From JAAZKI01 sp012799905 (GTDB lineage Bacteria; Verrucomicrobiota; Lentisphaeria; Oligosphaerales; Oligosphaeraceae): DNA of 64,000 bases. The DNA lies in NCBI GenBank assembly GCA_050949415.1, contig JBMNFR010000004.1, positions 186,001 to 250,000 of the forward strand, read 5' to 3'. A model generated the notes under the pieces. The model ran no database searches, had not been told where the DNA came from, and saw nothing but the letters and a program-made list of their open reading frames with translations. This document shows positions 42,387-51,607 of this stretch, one piece after another. The position numbers were made by a program, and so were the translations under genes. Each line of letters opens with the position of its first letter. The first letter of the stretch is position 1.

Positions 42387-44744
42387 ATGCGTCAACATCT
42401 ACGGTTGCCCGCCCACCTCGGTTTGCTGCTGATCCTCTTCGCCACGCTCAGCCTCAGGAGCAACGCCGCTCCCGTCGGCCAAATTACGGTTCAGGCCACG
42501 ACAGAGGGCCTGATCCAGAACATCCTTGACGAAATCGTATTCAGCAACATCTCGACCAAAATCGGCAGCGAATTCAACCCCGCCACCTTGAGCAAAGACA
42601 TCCGCACCCTGGTGGGCACCAAGCGCTTTGAAGACGTCCGCACAACGGTTGAAACTGCGGCAGACGGCAAGGTGAATGTCACCTTCATCGTCACTCCCAA
42701 GCCCATTGTCCGCAACATCCTCATTCAAGGCAACAAAAAATTTAAGACCGCCAGGCTGCAAAAACTTATTACGCACGAAGTAGCCGTGCCGGTGGACGAG
42801 ACCGCCCTGGCTGCCGACCGCAACGCCATTCTTGATAAATACCGCAACGCCGGCCACTTCGGCACCGAGGTGACGACACTGCAAGCGCCGGTTGACGCTG
42901 GCGGCGTCAACGTGACCTTCGTCATCCAGGAAAAACCGCGCTACAAATTGCAGCGAGTCGAATTCGAAGGGAACACAGCGTTCACCGGCGACGAGTTGCG
43001 CGCGGCAATCGTCACCAAGCGCGAATGGTGGCGCTATATCTTCCGCTTCGGCAACTACTTCAATGAACAGCAGCTGATCCTCGACCGCGATAAACTAAAG
43101 GAAGTCTATGGCACCAAGGGCTATATGGACTTCACCATCACAGACATTGAAAAGACCTATGACGCCCGCGAAAAATGGGTGACCTTGACCTTCAAGATGA
43201 TCGAAGGACAGCAGTACACCATCTCCGACATCACCGTCACCGGCGCTAAACTCTTCAGCCCGGAATGCCTGCTGGGAAAAATCAAATCCGCCCCAGGCGC
43301 CATCCATGATTCCAGCCTTGAGTCGTTTGACACCAATGTCCTGAAGGCAGAATACGAACGCCTGGGCTACCTCGATCTCCGCCTCTATCCGGTCCACCAG
43401 AAGGACATTGCCAACCGCAAAGTGGCCATCGAGTTCCGCGTCCAGGAGGGAACCCCCAGCCATATCCGCAATATCGAAATCACCGGCAATGATCTGACCC
43501 GCGAAAAAGTCATCCTCCGCGAATTGGCCATCCATTCCAGCGACCTCGGCGACGCCGGTAAAATCCGCATCTCAAAAAGCCGCCTCGAAAACCTCGGCTA
43601 CTTCGAAACGGTTGATATTCTCCCGGTAGCCACCGAGGTGCCCGGACTGAAAGACCTGCGCATTGACCTAAAGGAAAAACCGACCGGCCAGGTCTCCCTC
43701 GGCGCAGGATATTCCTCCGAAGACTCAGTGATCGGATTCGTCGAATTCACCGAATCCAACTTTGACCTCAGCCGGCTGTTCAACTGGCCGCCGAAAGGGG
43801 CTGGCCAACGCTTCCGCACCCGCGTCCAGCTGGGCTCCGAAGTCTCTAATTTCACTATATCCCATGTCGAACCCTGGCTTTTCGACCGCCGCCTGGAACT
43901 GGGCACAGACCTCTTCCTGCGCAATCGCTTTGAAGATGAATACGACCAGAGGAACATCGGCGGCGGCATGATGCTGTCCTGGCCTATCGCCTTCAAAATC
44001 GGCCCCCTGGATGAAAAAAATTGGCGCATGGGCGTCGGCTTCCGCCTGGAGCAAATTGAGATATCCGACGTCGAGGAATTCGATGATTCAGACCTGACCG
44101 ACAGCCGGGACTTCGTCCAAGACCATGTTTTGGCCGACGAAGAGGACGACTATTGGGTCGGCCGGCTCATTCTGCGGCTGAGCCGCGACACCCGCGATTC
44201 CTTCCGCTTCCCCACCCGCGGCTCCTTGTTCAGCTTCCAGACGGAACTGGTCACCTCAGCCCTCGGCAGCTATGAAAGCTATGCCCGCTTCTATCTCTCC
44301 GGAACCAAATACATCACCGTGGTGCGTGACATCGTCCTGAAACTGAGCGCCGATTACTCGACCCTGAGCAATGATGACGCCGCTATCTTTGACCGCTTTT
44401 TCGGCGGCGGCATTGGCTCGGTGCGCGGCTTCAAACGCCGCGATATCAGCCCAATCGACTGCTATGAAGCACCCCTCGGCGGACGCTCCATGCTGACCGG
44501 CACCGTGGAAATCCTCAAGCCGGTCAAAGACTTCATGTATGTCAGCGCCTTTGTTGACGCTGGCAACGTCTGGTGGGATACAGCTGAATTCGACCTCGGC
44601 GACCTGAATGTAAGCGTCGGCCTCGGCATCCAGTTCAAAGCCCTGCCGATCAGCCTGTACTACGGCATCCCTGTATCCACCTCCTACGACCACCTGGACG
44701 GCAAGAGCGGCCGCTTCCACTTCAGCATCGGCTACACCTACTGA
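42387..44744 (+). CDS. bamA: Outer-membrane assembly factor BamA
   Basis: The chosen ATG, after GGAAGAAACT, opens a signal peptide (residues 1-27, ending SNAAP) and gives 785 residues. Five POTRA-like repeats cover about residues 28-410, each with the beta-alpha-alpha-beta pattern (for example VRNILIQGNKKF, LQRVEFEGNTAF, IRNIEITGNDLT). The Omp85 barrel follows, with the conserved loop-6 motif VRGF in GSVRGFKRRD and a C-terminal aromatic residue (GYTY). It is the core of the BAM machine that folds outer-membrane proteins. The longer frame overlapping argC is unlikely. The gene order bamA-lptF/G-lepA was not one recognised from model genomes. Confidence 0.95.
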   Translation: MRQHLRLPAHLGLLLILFATLSLRSNAAPVGQITVQATTEGLIQNILDEIVFSNISTKIGSEFNPATLSKDIRTLVGTKRFEDVRTTVETAADGKVNVTFIVTPKPIVRNILIQGNKKFKTARLQKLITHEVAVPVDETALAADRNAILDKYRNAGHFGTEVTTLQAPVDAGGVNVTFVIQEKPRYKLQRVEFEGNTAFTGDELRAAIVTKREWWRYIFRFGNYFNEQQLILDRDKLKEVYGTKGYMDFTITDIEKTYDAREKWVTLTFKMIEGQQYTISDITVTGAKLFSPECLLGKIKSAPGAIHDSSLESFDTNVLKAEYERLGYLDLRLYPVHQKDIANRKVAIEFRVQEGTPSHIRNIEITGNDLTREKVILRELAIHSSDLGDAGKIRISKSRLENLGYFETVDILPVATEVPGLKDLRIDLKEKPTGQVSLGAGYSSEDSVIGFVEFTESNFDLSRLFNWPPKGAGQRFRTRVQLGSEVSNFTISHVEPWLFDRRLELGTDLFLRNRFEDEYDQRNIGGGMMLSWPIAFKIGPLDEKNWRMGVGFRLEQIEISDVEEFDDSDLTDSRDFVQDHVLADEEDDYWVGRLILRLSRDTRDSFRFPTRGSLFSFQTELVTSALGSYESYARFYLSGTKYITVVRDIVLKLSADYSTLSNDDAAIFDRFFGGGIGSVRGFKRRDISPIDCYEAPLGGRSMLTGTVEILKPVKDFMYVSAFVDAGNVWWDTAEFDLGDLNVSVGLGIQFKALPISLYYGIPVSTSYDHLDGKSGRFHFSIGYTY

Positions 44745-44946
44745 AGCCGTTTGCAATCACTCGGAAGCCGACCTGCCAGCGGCCAAATCAGGGTTGCCGG
44801 CGACGCCACAGCCTTCAAAAAGCCGAACAACGGCTGGATTGGGCTGGAATCAACCCCTGCGGCGATTCCAGCCTAAAACCTACCTGTCCCCAGCCACGCT
44901 GCCTGCCGGCTGGCCATGCCGCGGACGCCGCCCGGCGGCCACGACC

Positions 44947-46044
44947 ATGAAAATTCTCAACGCACATATCGCCAAAAATCTGCTGTTCAACACAGTCATG
45001 GCCTTGGCCATCCTGACCTTTGTCATGCTGTCTGGACAATTTTTTCGCGCCTTTGACCTGGTCTCTCGCGGCGTCTCCCCAGCCATCCTCGGGCAATTTC
45101 TGTTCTACCTGATCCCGAACATGCTCCGCTTCACCCTGCCCCTGGCCATGCTGGTCGCCACCGTGCTCGTCTTCAGCCGGATGTCGGCGGACAACGAAAT
45201 CGTCGCCATGAAGGCGGTGGGCATCAGCCTCTTCCAGACCATTGCGCCGGCTCTGCTGCTGAGCTTCCTGCTCTGCGGGCTGTGCCTGTGGCTCTCCCTG
45301 TCTGTCGCCCCGCGCTTACGCTACCAGGCGGATCAGCTGCGCTGGTCTGCTGCCGCCAACAGCCCGCTCGCTATGCTCGAACCAGGAGCATTCACCGAAA
45401 TTTTCCCCAACTGCCTGATGCGAGTTGGCCAGCAAAATGAGGGCGAACTGCACGATATCCACATCATCATGCTGGATGATTCCGGACAACAGGTGCAGGA
45501 CATCACCGCCCGCCAGGGGCACGTCGAAATCAATCAGGACGAACGCGTCATTGAATTGACCCTCCAGCAGGCAACCGTCACCGACATGGCTATCGACGGC
45601 ACCCAAGACCCCAGCACACTGCGGCACCTGAACGCAGAATCCATCCGCATACCCTTTGATTACGGAGTTGCCCAAGACCAAAAAAAACTAACCCGGAGAC
45701 TGAAATACCTCGACCTGAAAATGCTGTTCGCGCGCATCAGCCTGGACAGCGAACGCGGGCTGGACGTGACCGAACACCTAGTGGAGCTGCACTCCCGCCT
45801 GTCCATGTCCATCGCCCCCTTTTCCTTCCTGCTCATTGGACTTCCGTTCGGCATTCGCAGCCGCCGCTCTGAATTGTCAGTCGGCATTCTTCTCTGCGTT
45901 CTCCTTGCCCTCGGATTCTACGCCTTTTTGCTCTGCGGCGACGCCCTCAAGGATCAGCCCCGCTTTCATCCTACTTTAATCATCTGGCTGCCTAACTTCC
46001 TCTACCAGGCCGCCGGCATCGCCGCCCTTCGCATCATGAGATGA
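44947..46044 (+). CDS. LptF/LptG-family lipopolysaccharide export permease
   Basis: The ATG that begins MKILNAHIAKNLL gives 365 residues, the size of LptF/LptG (YjgP/YjgQ) permeases. Three N-terminal membrane segments (about 12-34, 48-70, 95-120), a periplasmic beta-jellyroll-like domain (about 135-250) and three C-terminal segments are visible. With LptB it extracts LPS from the inner membrane. Only one such gene is here; its partner lies elsewhere. A decision between LptF and LptG was not possible by eye. The upstream frame of 51 codons lacks any homology and was excluded. Confidence 0.87.
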   Translation: MKILNAHIAKNLLFNTVMALAILTFVMLSGQFFRAFDLVSRGVSPAILGQFLFYLIPNMLRFTLPLAMLVATVLVFSRMSADNEIVAMKAVGISLFQTIAPALLLSFLLCGLCLWLSLSVAPRLRYQADQLRWSAAANSPLAMLEPGAFTEIFPNCLMRVGQQNEGELHDIHIIMLDDSGQQVQDITARQGHVEINQDERVIELTLQQATVTDMAIDGTQDPSTLRHLNAESIRIPFDYGVAQDQKKLTRRLKYLDLKMLFARISLDSERGLDVTEHLVELHSRLSMSIAPFSFLLIGLPFGIRSRRSELSVGILLCVLLALGFYAFLLCGDALKDQPRFHPTLIIWLPNFLYQAAGIAALRIMR

Positions 46045-46091
46045 CGCCTTTGTCCTTCACCCCTTGACCGCTAAGGAATACCGTATCGAAC

Positions 46092-47900
46092 ATGTCAGAA
46101 AACCACCAGCAATTCATCCGCAATTTCTCCATCATCGCTCACATCGACCACGGCAAATCGACCCTGGCCGACCGCTTTCTCCTGCACACCAACACGATTG
46201 AGGAACGGACGTTCCGCGACCAGGTGCTGGATAACATGGACCTGGAACAGGAACGCGGCATCACCATCAAATCACACCCGGTACGCATGCTCTTCAAAGC
46301 CGATGACGGCCACGAGTATATATTCAACCTGATTGACACCCCCGGCCACGTCGACTTCAGCTACGAAGTCAGCCGCTCGCTCGCTGCCTGCGAAGGCGCT
46401 ATCCTGCTCGTTGACGCCGCCCAAGGCGTCCAAGCGCAAACCCTCGCCAACGCCAACCTCGCCATCCGCCAGGGACTGACCATCATCCCGGTCATCAATA
46501 AAATCGACCTGCCCGCCGCTAACCTCGACATGTGCTATGAACAAATCGAGGAATTGCTCGCCATCCCCCGCGAAGAAGTGCTCCCCGCCTCCGCCAAAAC
46601 CGGCGCCGGCGTCAAGGAACTGCTCAACGCCGTTGCTGAACGCGTCCCGCCGCCAGTCAGCACTGACGAAGGCGTCCAGGCCCTGGTCTTCGATTCCGTC
46701 TATGACGTATTTCGAGGCGTGGTGACCTACCTGCGCGTGGTCAATGGCACCATCAAGGCGGGTCAACGCGTCCGCCTCTTCAACGCCGACTTGGCCAGCG
46801 AAGTGAAAGAAGTCGGCTTTTTCAGCCCGGAAATGAAACCGGCAGACGAATTGCAGCCGGGCGAAGTGGGATATCTGATCACCACCATCAAGGACCCAAC
46901 AGAAATCCAAGTCGGCGATACTGTCACCAGCGACCAAAATCCCTGCGAGACAGCCCTGCCCGGATTCCAAGTAGTTCGCCCCATGGTCTTCAGCGGCATT
47001 TATCCGATTGACACGGCCGACTACGAAGCGCTCAAATTAAACATTTCCAAGCTCCAGCTCAATGATTCCGCCTTCTTCGCTCAGCCCGAAAGCTCCATCG
47101 CCCTCGGCGCTGGCTTCCGCTGCGGCTTCCTTGGCCTCCTCCACATGGAAATCGTCCAGGAGCGTCTTAGCCGCGAATATAACATGGACCTGCTGCTGAC
47201 CTATCCGAGCGTCATCTACCATGTCTACCTGCGCGATGGAACCATGAAAGAGGTTGACAACCCGCTCTATATGCCGGACCCAAGCCTCATTGAGCACGTC
47301 GAAGAACCGATGATCAAAGCCCAGATCATCTCACCCACCACCCACATGGGCGCGATTATGAACCTGATCATGGAAAAACGCGGTATTTGCCTCAAGACAG
47401 AAAATGTCGACCACCTCCATATCATGATCACAGCGCGCCTGCCCCTCCATGAAATCGTCCTCGATTTCTATGACAAACTCAAAACCGTCACCCGCGGCTA
47501 TGGCAGCATGGACTACGAACCTGACGGCTATGAGCCCAGCGATACGGTCAAACTGGAAATCCTGGTCAACGGCGAACCGGTCGATGCCTTCGCCTCTCTC
47601 GTGCATACCGACCGCGCCGTCCCACGCGCCCGCATGATCTGCGAACGCCTTAAAGACGCCATCCCGCCCCAAATGTTCAAAATCGCCGTACAGGGCGCGG
47701 TTGGCGGACGCATCATCGCCCGCGAAGACGTCCGCCAGCTCCGCAAAAACGTACTGGCCAAATGCTATGGCGGCGACATCACCCGCAAACGCAAACTGCT
47801 GGACAAGCAGCGCGAAGGCAAGAAGCGCATGAAGGAAATCGGCAACGTCAATATCCCCCAGGAAGCTTTCGTAGCCGTGCTCCGAGCCTCAGACGAATAA
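46092..47900 (+). CDS. lepA: Elongation factor 4 (LepA)
   Basis: This 602-residue GTPase has G1 AHIDHGKST, the switch segment ERGITIKS, G3 DTPGHVDF, G4 NKIDLP, and the LepA-specific C-terminal domain ending KKRMKEIGNVNIPQEAF. Length matches E. coli LepA (599). LepA back-translocates ribosomes and helps initiation and assembly. GGAATACCGTATCGAAC precedes the ATG. A tandem repeat array follows within about 25 bases of its stop codon. Confidence 0.97.
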   Translation: MSENHQQFIRNFSIIAHIDHGKSTLADRFLLHTNTIEERTFRDQVLDNMDLEQERGITIKSHPVRMLFKADDGHEYIFNLIDTPGHVDFSYEVSRSLAACEGAILLVDAAQGVQAQTLANANLAIRQGLTIIPVINKIDLPAANLDMCYEQIEELLAIPREEVLPASAKTGAGVKELLNAVAERVPPPVSTDEGVQALVFDSVYDVFRGVVTYLRVVNGTIKAGQRVRLFNADLASEVKEVGFFSPEMKPADELQPGEVGYLITTIKDPTEIQVGDTVTSDQNPCETALPGFQVVRPMVFSGIYPIDTADYEALKLNISKLQLNDSAFFAQPESSIALGAGFRCGFLGLLHMEIVQERLSREYNMDLLLTYPSVIYHVYLRDGTMKEVDNPLYMPDPSLIEHVEEPMIKAQIISPTTHMGAIMNLIMEKRGICLKTENVDHLHIMITARLPLHEIVLDFYDKLKTVTRGYGSMDYEPDGYEPSDTVKLEILVNGEPVDAFASLVHTDRAVPRARMICERLKDAIPPQMFKIAVQGAVGGRIIAREDVRQLRKNVLAKCYGGDITRKRKLLDKQREGKKRMKEIGNVNIPQEAFVAVLRASDE

Positions 47901-47924
47901 CATCCGCCAGCAAATAATCCAGGA

Positions 47925-48600
47925 GCATGTAGGAGCATGTAGTTCAAACTTCTGCTTGCCGTATGTACCTCGCTTGCAGGAGCATGTAGTTCAAACTTTA
48001 GTTTGCTGTATGTCCCGCAGGCTTTAGCCTGCCGTATGTACCTCGCTTGCAGGAGCATGTAGTTCAAACTTTAGTTTGCTGTATGTCCCGCAGGCTTTAG
48101 CCTGCCGTATGTAGTTCAAACTTTAGTTTGCTGTATGTCCCGCAGGCTTTAGCCTGCAGTACGTAGTTCAAACTTTAGTTTGCTGTATGTCCCGCAGGCT
48201 TTAGCCTGCAGTACGTAGTTCAAACTTTAGTTTGCTGTATGTCCCGCAGGCTTTAGCCTGCAGTACGTAGTTCAAACTTTAGTTTGCTGTATGTCCCGCA
48301 GGCTTTAGCCTGCCGTATGTAGTTCAAACTTTAGTTTGCTGTATGTCCCGCAGGCTTTAGCCTGCCGTATGTAGTTCAAACTTTAGTTTGCTGTATGTCC
48401 CGCAGGCTTTAGCCTGCCGTATGTAGTTCAAACTTTAGTTTGCTGTATGTCCCGCAGGCTTTAGCCTGCCAACATGCAATTCAAATTTCAGCTTGCAGTA
48501 TCTCCCTCGCTTGCACGAGCATGTAGTTCAAACTTTAGTTTGCTGTATGTCCCGCAGGCTTTAGCCTGCCGTACGTAGTTCAAGCTTCAGCTTGCCGTAT
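47925..48600 (+). repeat. Tandem array of a 52-bp unit with two CTTTAG hairpins
   Basis: Eight uninterrupted units start at 48061, 48113, 48165, 48217, 48269, 48321, 48373 and 48425; another unit starts at 47987, separated by a GTACCTCGCTTGCAGGAGC linker, and one more at 48525. Each unit holds AGTTCAAACTTTAGTTTG (arms CAAACT/AGTTTG) and GCAGGCTTTAGCCTGC (arms GCAGGCT/AGCCTGC) with TGTATGTCCC between them. Variation among units is mostly CCGTATG against CAGTACG. The array is the reverse complement of the single units seen ahead of the zinc-ribbon genes. There are no unique spacers. Confidence 0.93.
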
Positions 48601-48632
48601 CGCTCATTCACCATTTTCGAGGAGTTTATCCA

Positions 48633-50363
48633 ATGAAAACCTTAGCGCTAACGACCCTGGCCGGGACTTTCCTGGCTGGAACCATGCTGGCGAACACCGT
48701 CACGAACCTGCAAGCGACCTACCGCTCCGGTCAGGTGTTCCTGACTTGGCAGGAACGCGACCTACCCGCCGACGCTTTGTTCACGGTCCACAGCCACCAC
48801 GAACCGATCACCGCTGACAACCTCTCAGCAGCCCAGACCCTCGCCAGCGGCATCCACCGCGGCAGCGCCCGCGACTGGTGGCAGGACCCGCAATCATTCA
48901 ACCTCAAGGCCGAACCGGCCGAGCCGCAGGGTTTTGTCATTGCCGACGGCGCAACGCCCCTTGCCCCTGATTCCGGCCTCCACGTCCACACCGTCGCCGC
49001 AGCAACGGCTGGCTCGCGTTATTTCGCGGTCACCTGGACTGGCAGCCAGGCCATTGACCCAGGCGCTAACAGCCTGACCCGGCCCTGCCGTACAGAAGTA
49101 GGCCAACCCCTCCCCATCTGGCAAGCGACAACACCGGCTCCGCAACCGCAATCCGCCCAGGGCAAGGCACTAGTCATCTCCCTCCATGGCCGCGGCGGCG
49201 GCATCACCGCCGGCCCTAAGGCTCGGCCAGCCAACTACCTCTGGTTCGGCGACCACGACCAAGGCTGGCGCGAAGGCCTGCCCGTCAAATTCCACCTGAC
49301 CAGCGGCGGCGACACCGTGACCATGACCCTGCATGACCGCGTCTGGGCCAATCGGCCAGTCCGGGAATCGCCTGACGCCCGCGACCACTGCCCAGCCATC
49401 TCAACCTGGTGGTTCGGCTATAACCGCAATCTGCCAGTCACGACCGACACCCCCGAGATCATCGGCTCCAACTACACCCAACGCTATATCCTCGCCCTAA
49501 TCCAATGGGCCCAAAACTGGCTCGGAACCGACCCCAATCAGACCTACGTGACCGGCGGCTCCATGGGCGGCTCCGGCGCCGTCGCCCTTGCCCTCCATTT
49601 TCCAGACGTGTTTGCCGCCGCCCTCGCTCTTGTGCCCGTCTATTCCTACACCTGGGACATCTGCTCCACCAGCAAGTCCGCCACCGCACAACGCATCGCC
49701 TGCCCAATGGGCCCCATCAAGAACCGCACCGCTAAACTGCTTGACGGCGCCGACCTGCTCCAGCATCTCGACGGCGCCCGCAACATCAGCGTCCTGGCTG
49801 ATACGCCACCCATCTTCGCCACCAATGGCCGCAGCGACGCATCCATCCCCTGGAACAACAACCCGGCCTTCTATCGCGCTGCCAATGACGCCCGTCAAGC
49901 CTTCGCCGTCTACTGGAACGACGGCGCACACGGTATGAGTTCAACCGCCCCGGAAGACGTCAAAAACTGGCGCACCCAATACCGCAAATACCGCCTTAAT
50001 CAATGCTTCCCAGCCTTTTCCAATAGTTCAGATAACCGCGATTTCGGAGACGGCAACCCGGAAAACGGCGACAGCGAAGGCTGGCTTAACCGCGGCTTTG
50101 ACTGGCATTCAGCCATTGATCAGCCCAACCGGCTAGGCATGACCATCACTGCCAACTACCCAGGCATCACCTATCCCATCACCGTCGATGTGACCCTGCG
50201 CCGAATTCAAGCCTTCAAAGCCGCCCCCGGCGAAAAGCTCCGCCTGCAAATCAACCAGGAAAAACCACGGCTCTACACCGTGCCGGCCAATGGCCTCCTT
50301 ACTGTCACCGGCCTCAAGGTCAACACCCCAGAAGGAACCTCGTTCACCTTCACCAAACCGTAA
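48633..50363 (+). CDS. Secreted alpha/beta-hydrolase (esterase/PHB-depolymerase-like)
   Basis: The 576-residue product has a signal peptide (residues 1-20), an N-terminal fibronectin-like stretch (NLQATYRSGQVFLTWQE) and a central alpha/beta-hydrolase domain. The nucleophile elbow reads GGSMGGSGAVALAL near residue 312, the Asp is probably in TNGRSDASIPW, and the His in WNDGAHGMSS. This catalytic triad order fits esterase-type hydrolases such as PHB depolymerase or feruloyl esterase relatives. A C-terminal beta-rich segment (about 480-575) may be a carbohydrate-contacting or sorting domain. A GAGGAG site lies before the ATG. The substrate is unknown. Confidence 0.75.
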   Translation: MKTLALTTLAGTFLAGTMLANTVTNLQATYRSGQVFLTWQERDLPADALFTVHSHHEPITADNLSAAQTLASGIHRGSARDWWQDPQSFNLKAEPAEPQGFVIADGATPLAPDSGLHVHTVAAATAGSRYFAVTWTGSQAIDPGANSLTRPCRTEVGQPLPIWQATTPAPQPQSAQGKALVISLHGRGGGITAGPKARPANYLWFGDHDQGWREGLPVKFHLTSGGDTVTMTLHDRVWANRPVRESPDARDHCPAISTWWFGYNRNLPVTTDTPEIIGSNYTQRYILALIQWAQNWLGTDPNQTYVTGGSMGGSGAVALALHFPDVFAAALALVPVYSYTWDICSTSKSATAQRIACPMGPIKNRTAKLLDGADLLQHLDGARNISVLADTPPIFATNGRSDASIPWNNNPAFYRAANDARQAFAVYWNDGAHGMSSTAPEDVKNWRTQYRKYRLNQCFPAFSNSSDNRDFGDGNPENGDSEGWLNRGFDWHSAIDQPNRLGMTITANYPGITYPITVDVTLRRIQAFKAAPGEKLRLQINQEKPRLYTVPANGLLTVTGLKVNTPEGTSFTFTKP

Positions 50364-50370
50364 GAAAAGG

Positions 50371-50600
50371 GCTTTTTCTAGGGGCGAGGGGCTGAATGCT
50401 GAATGCTGAATGCTGAATGTTGAATGCTGAGGCGCATTTCATAATTCATAATTCATAATTCATAATTCATAATTCGTTAGGGGCGAGGGGCGAGAGTGCG
50501 CCTGGACTACCCTGTCCACCCTGTCCACCAAGTCCACAGCCGCAAAGCGGCAAAAGCACCCAAAGCGGCGAGACATACCAGCCCAGGGTAAACGCGACCC
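50371..50600 (+). repeat. Composite heptamer microsatellite, copy B, plus GTCCAC run
   Basis: Block order as in copy A: GGGGCGA, about five TGAATGC heptamers, TGAGGCGCATTT, about five CATAATT heptamers, CGTTAGGGGCGA. Then TGGACTACCCTGTCC, GTCCACCCT GTCCACCAA units at 9-bp spacing and the ACATACCAGCCCAGGG hairpin-half module. Compared with copy A it has one more CATAATT unit and fewer flanking GGGGCGA units. Confidence 0.85.
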
Positions 50601-50624
50601 AGGTAATTTTTTTTTCACATGCCC

Positions 50625-50653
50625 TTGACTTCTCTGTCATATATAGTTATAAT
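50625..50653 (+). promoter_or_regulatory. Promoter of pseudopilin gene 1
   Basis: TTGACT, a 17-base spacer and TATAAT in an AT-rich stretch. The leader would be about 80 bases, ending in an AGGAGG ribosome-binding site nine bases ahead of the ATG. Confidence 0.7.
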
Positions 50654-50736
50654 TACAATTATACACTTACATTAACGATAATAAATCAATATTATCATGC
50701 TCTTGTTATCCACATTTTCAGACAGGAGGTACAGCT

Positions 50737-51483
50737 ATGCGTCGTTTATTCACCCTGATTGAGCTTCTGGTAGTGATTGCGATCATCGCGATTTTGGCGG
50801 CCATGCTGTTGCCGGCGTTGTCGAAGGCTCGTGAGAAGGCGCGCACGATCAGCTGCGTCAACAACTTGAAACAGATCGGCTTAGGCGCGATGATGTACCT
50901 TGACGACAACGAGGACTTCTGGATGCCGGCGATTGCGGTCAGATACAACAAGCAGCCGTCGCCGTATCCGAATGGCTTCAACACTCGCAACTTTTTCGTG
51001 GCGCCATATCTCGGGATCAACATCGATCCGAATGACGCGACCACCTATGGGCCGATGCTGAGTCCGTCAAACCGCGCCTTCCGGTGCCCCAGCGACAGCA
51101 TCACCCGCCTGCAAGCAGTGTCCTACCGCTCCTATGGCTATAACTCGAAGTTGAGCAACGGCCTCAGCCTTGTCAACGCGGCTGTCTTCACCTATTACAA
51201 GAACAGCCTCAATGCATCCGCTTTCCGCAAATCGCCGTCAGCCATCCCAATTCAATGCGACTACTGGAACCAGCACGGCACCAACGGCAACGGCACCCTA
51301 ATGAACATCGGCGGCCCTCACAACTGGACGAACTCCACATACGTGACCTACAGCAACTCGCCATATTCGTCCCCCAGCTACCACACCGGCAGCTGCTCCG
51401 TCGTCTGGTGTGACGGGCATGCCAGCCTGGAGAATCCGGCCAATACCATGAACGCCTTTACCCTCGTCCCGCAAAATCCATAA
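50737..51483 (+). CDS. Type II secretion-like pseudopilin (H-X9-DG family), 1
   Basis: The 248-residue product starts MRRLFTLIELLVVIAII, the class III prepilin pattern with Glu at position 5 of the mature chain, followed by one membrane helix (about 5-27) and the ALSKAREKAR stretch. The residue before the mature Phe is Leu and not the usual Gly. Near the C-terminus it has YHTGSCSVVWCDGHAS, a match to the H-X9-DG motif of PulG-like pseudopilins of planctomycetes and Lentisphaerae. These are found in dozens of copies per genome. A cell-surface or secretion role is likely but not proven. Confidence 0.85.
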   Translation: MRRLFTLIELLVVIAIIAILAAMLLPALSKAREKARTISCVNNLKQIGLGAMMYLDDNEDFWMPAIAVRYNKQPSPYPNGFNTRNFFVAPYLGINIDPNDATTYGPMLSPSNRAFRCPSDSITRLQAVSYRSYGYNSKLSNGLSLVNAAVFTYYKNSLNASAFRKSPSAIPIQCDYWNQHGTNGNGTLMNIGGPHNWTNSTYVTYSNSPYSSPSYHTGSCSVVWCDGHASLENPANTMNAFTLVPQNP

Positions 51484-51513
51484 CCGCCGGACGCGCCCCG
51501 CCCCCAAAAAAAA

Positions 51514-51561
51514 CAACGCCCCGTTGCCGGCTCAGCAGTGCCAGCAATGGGGCGTTGATGT
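51514..51561. terminator. Bidirectional terminator between convergent genes
   Basis: CAACGCCCCGTTGC and GCAATGGGGCGTTG form a 14-bp stem with one G-T wobble. Eight A residues lie just before the left arm and TTTT starts four bases after the right arm, so it can work for both strands. Confidence 0.8.
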
Positions 51562-51607
51562 TTTCAGGCAATGCTCGACGCTCGTTCGCGCGTCTTGTCC
51601 AATCTCG

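Noticed and set aside
47925..48600. Possible CRISPR array from regularly spaced repeats
   Set aside because: The 52-bp units are contiguous and nearly identical throughout; there are no unique spacers and no cas genes.
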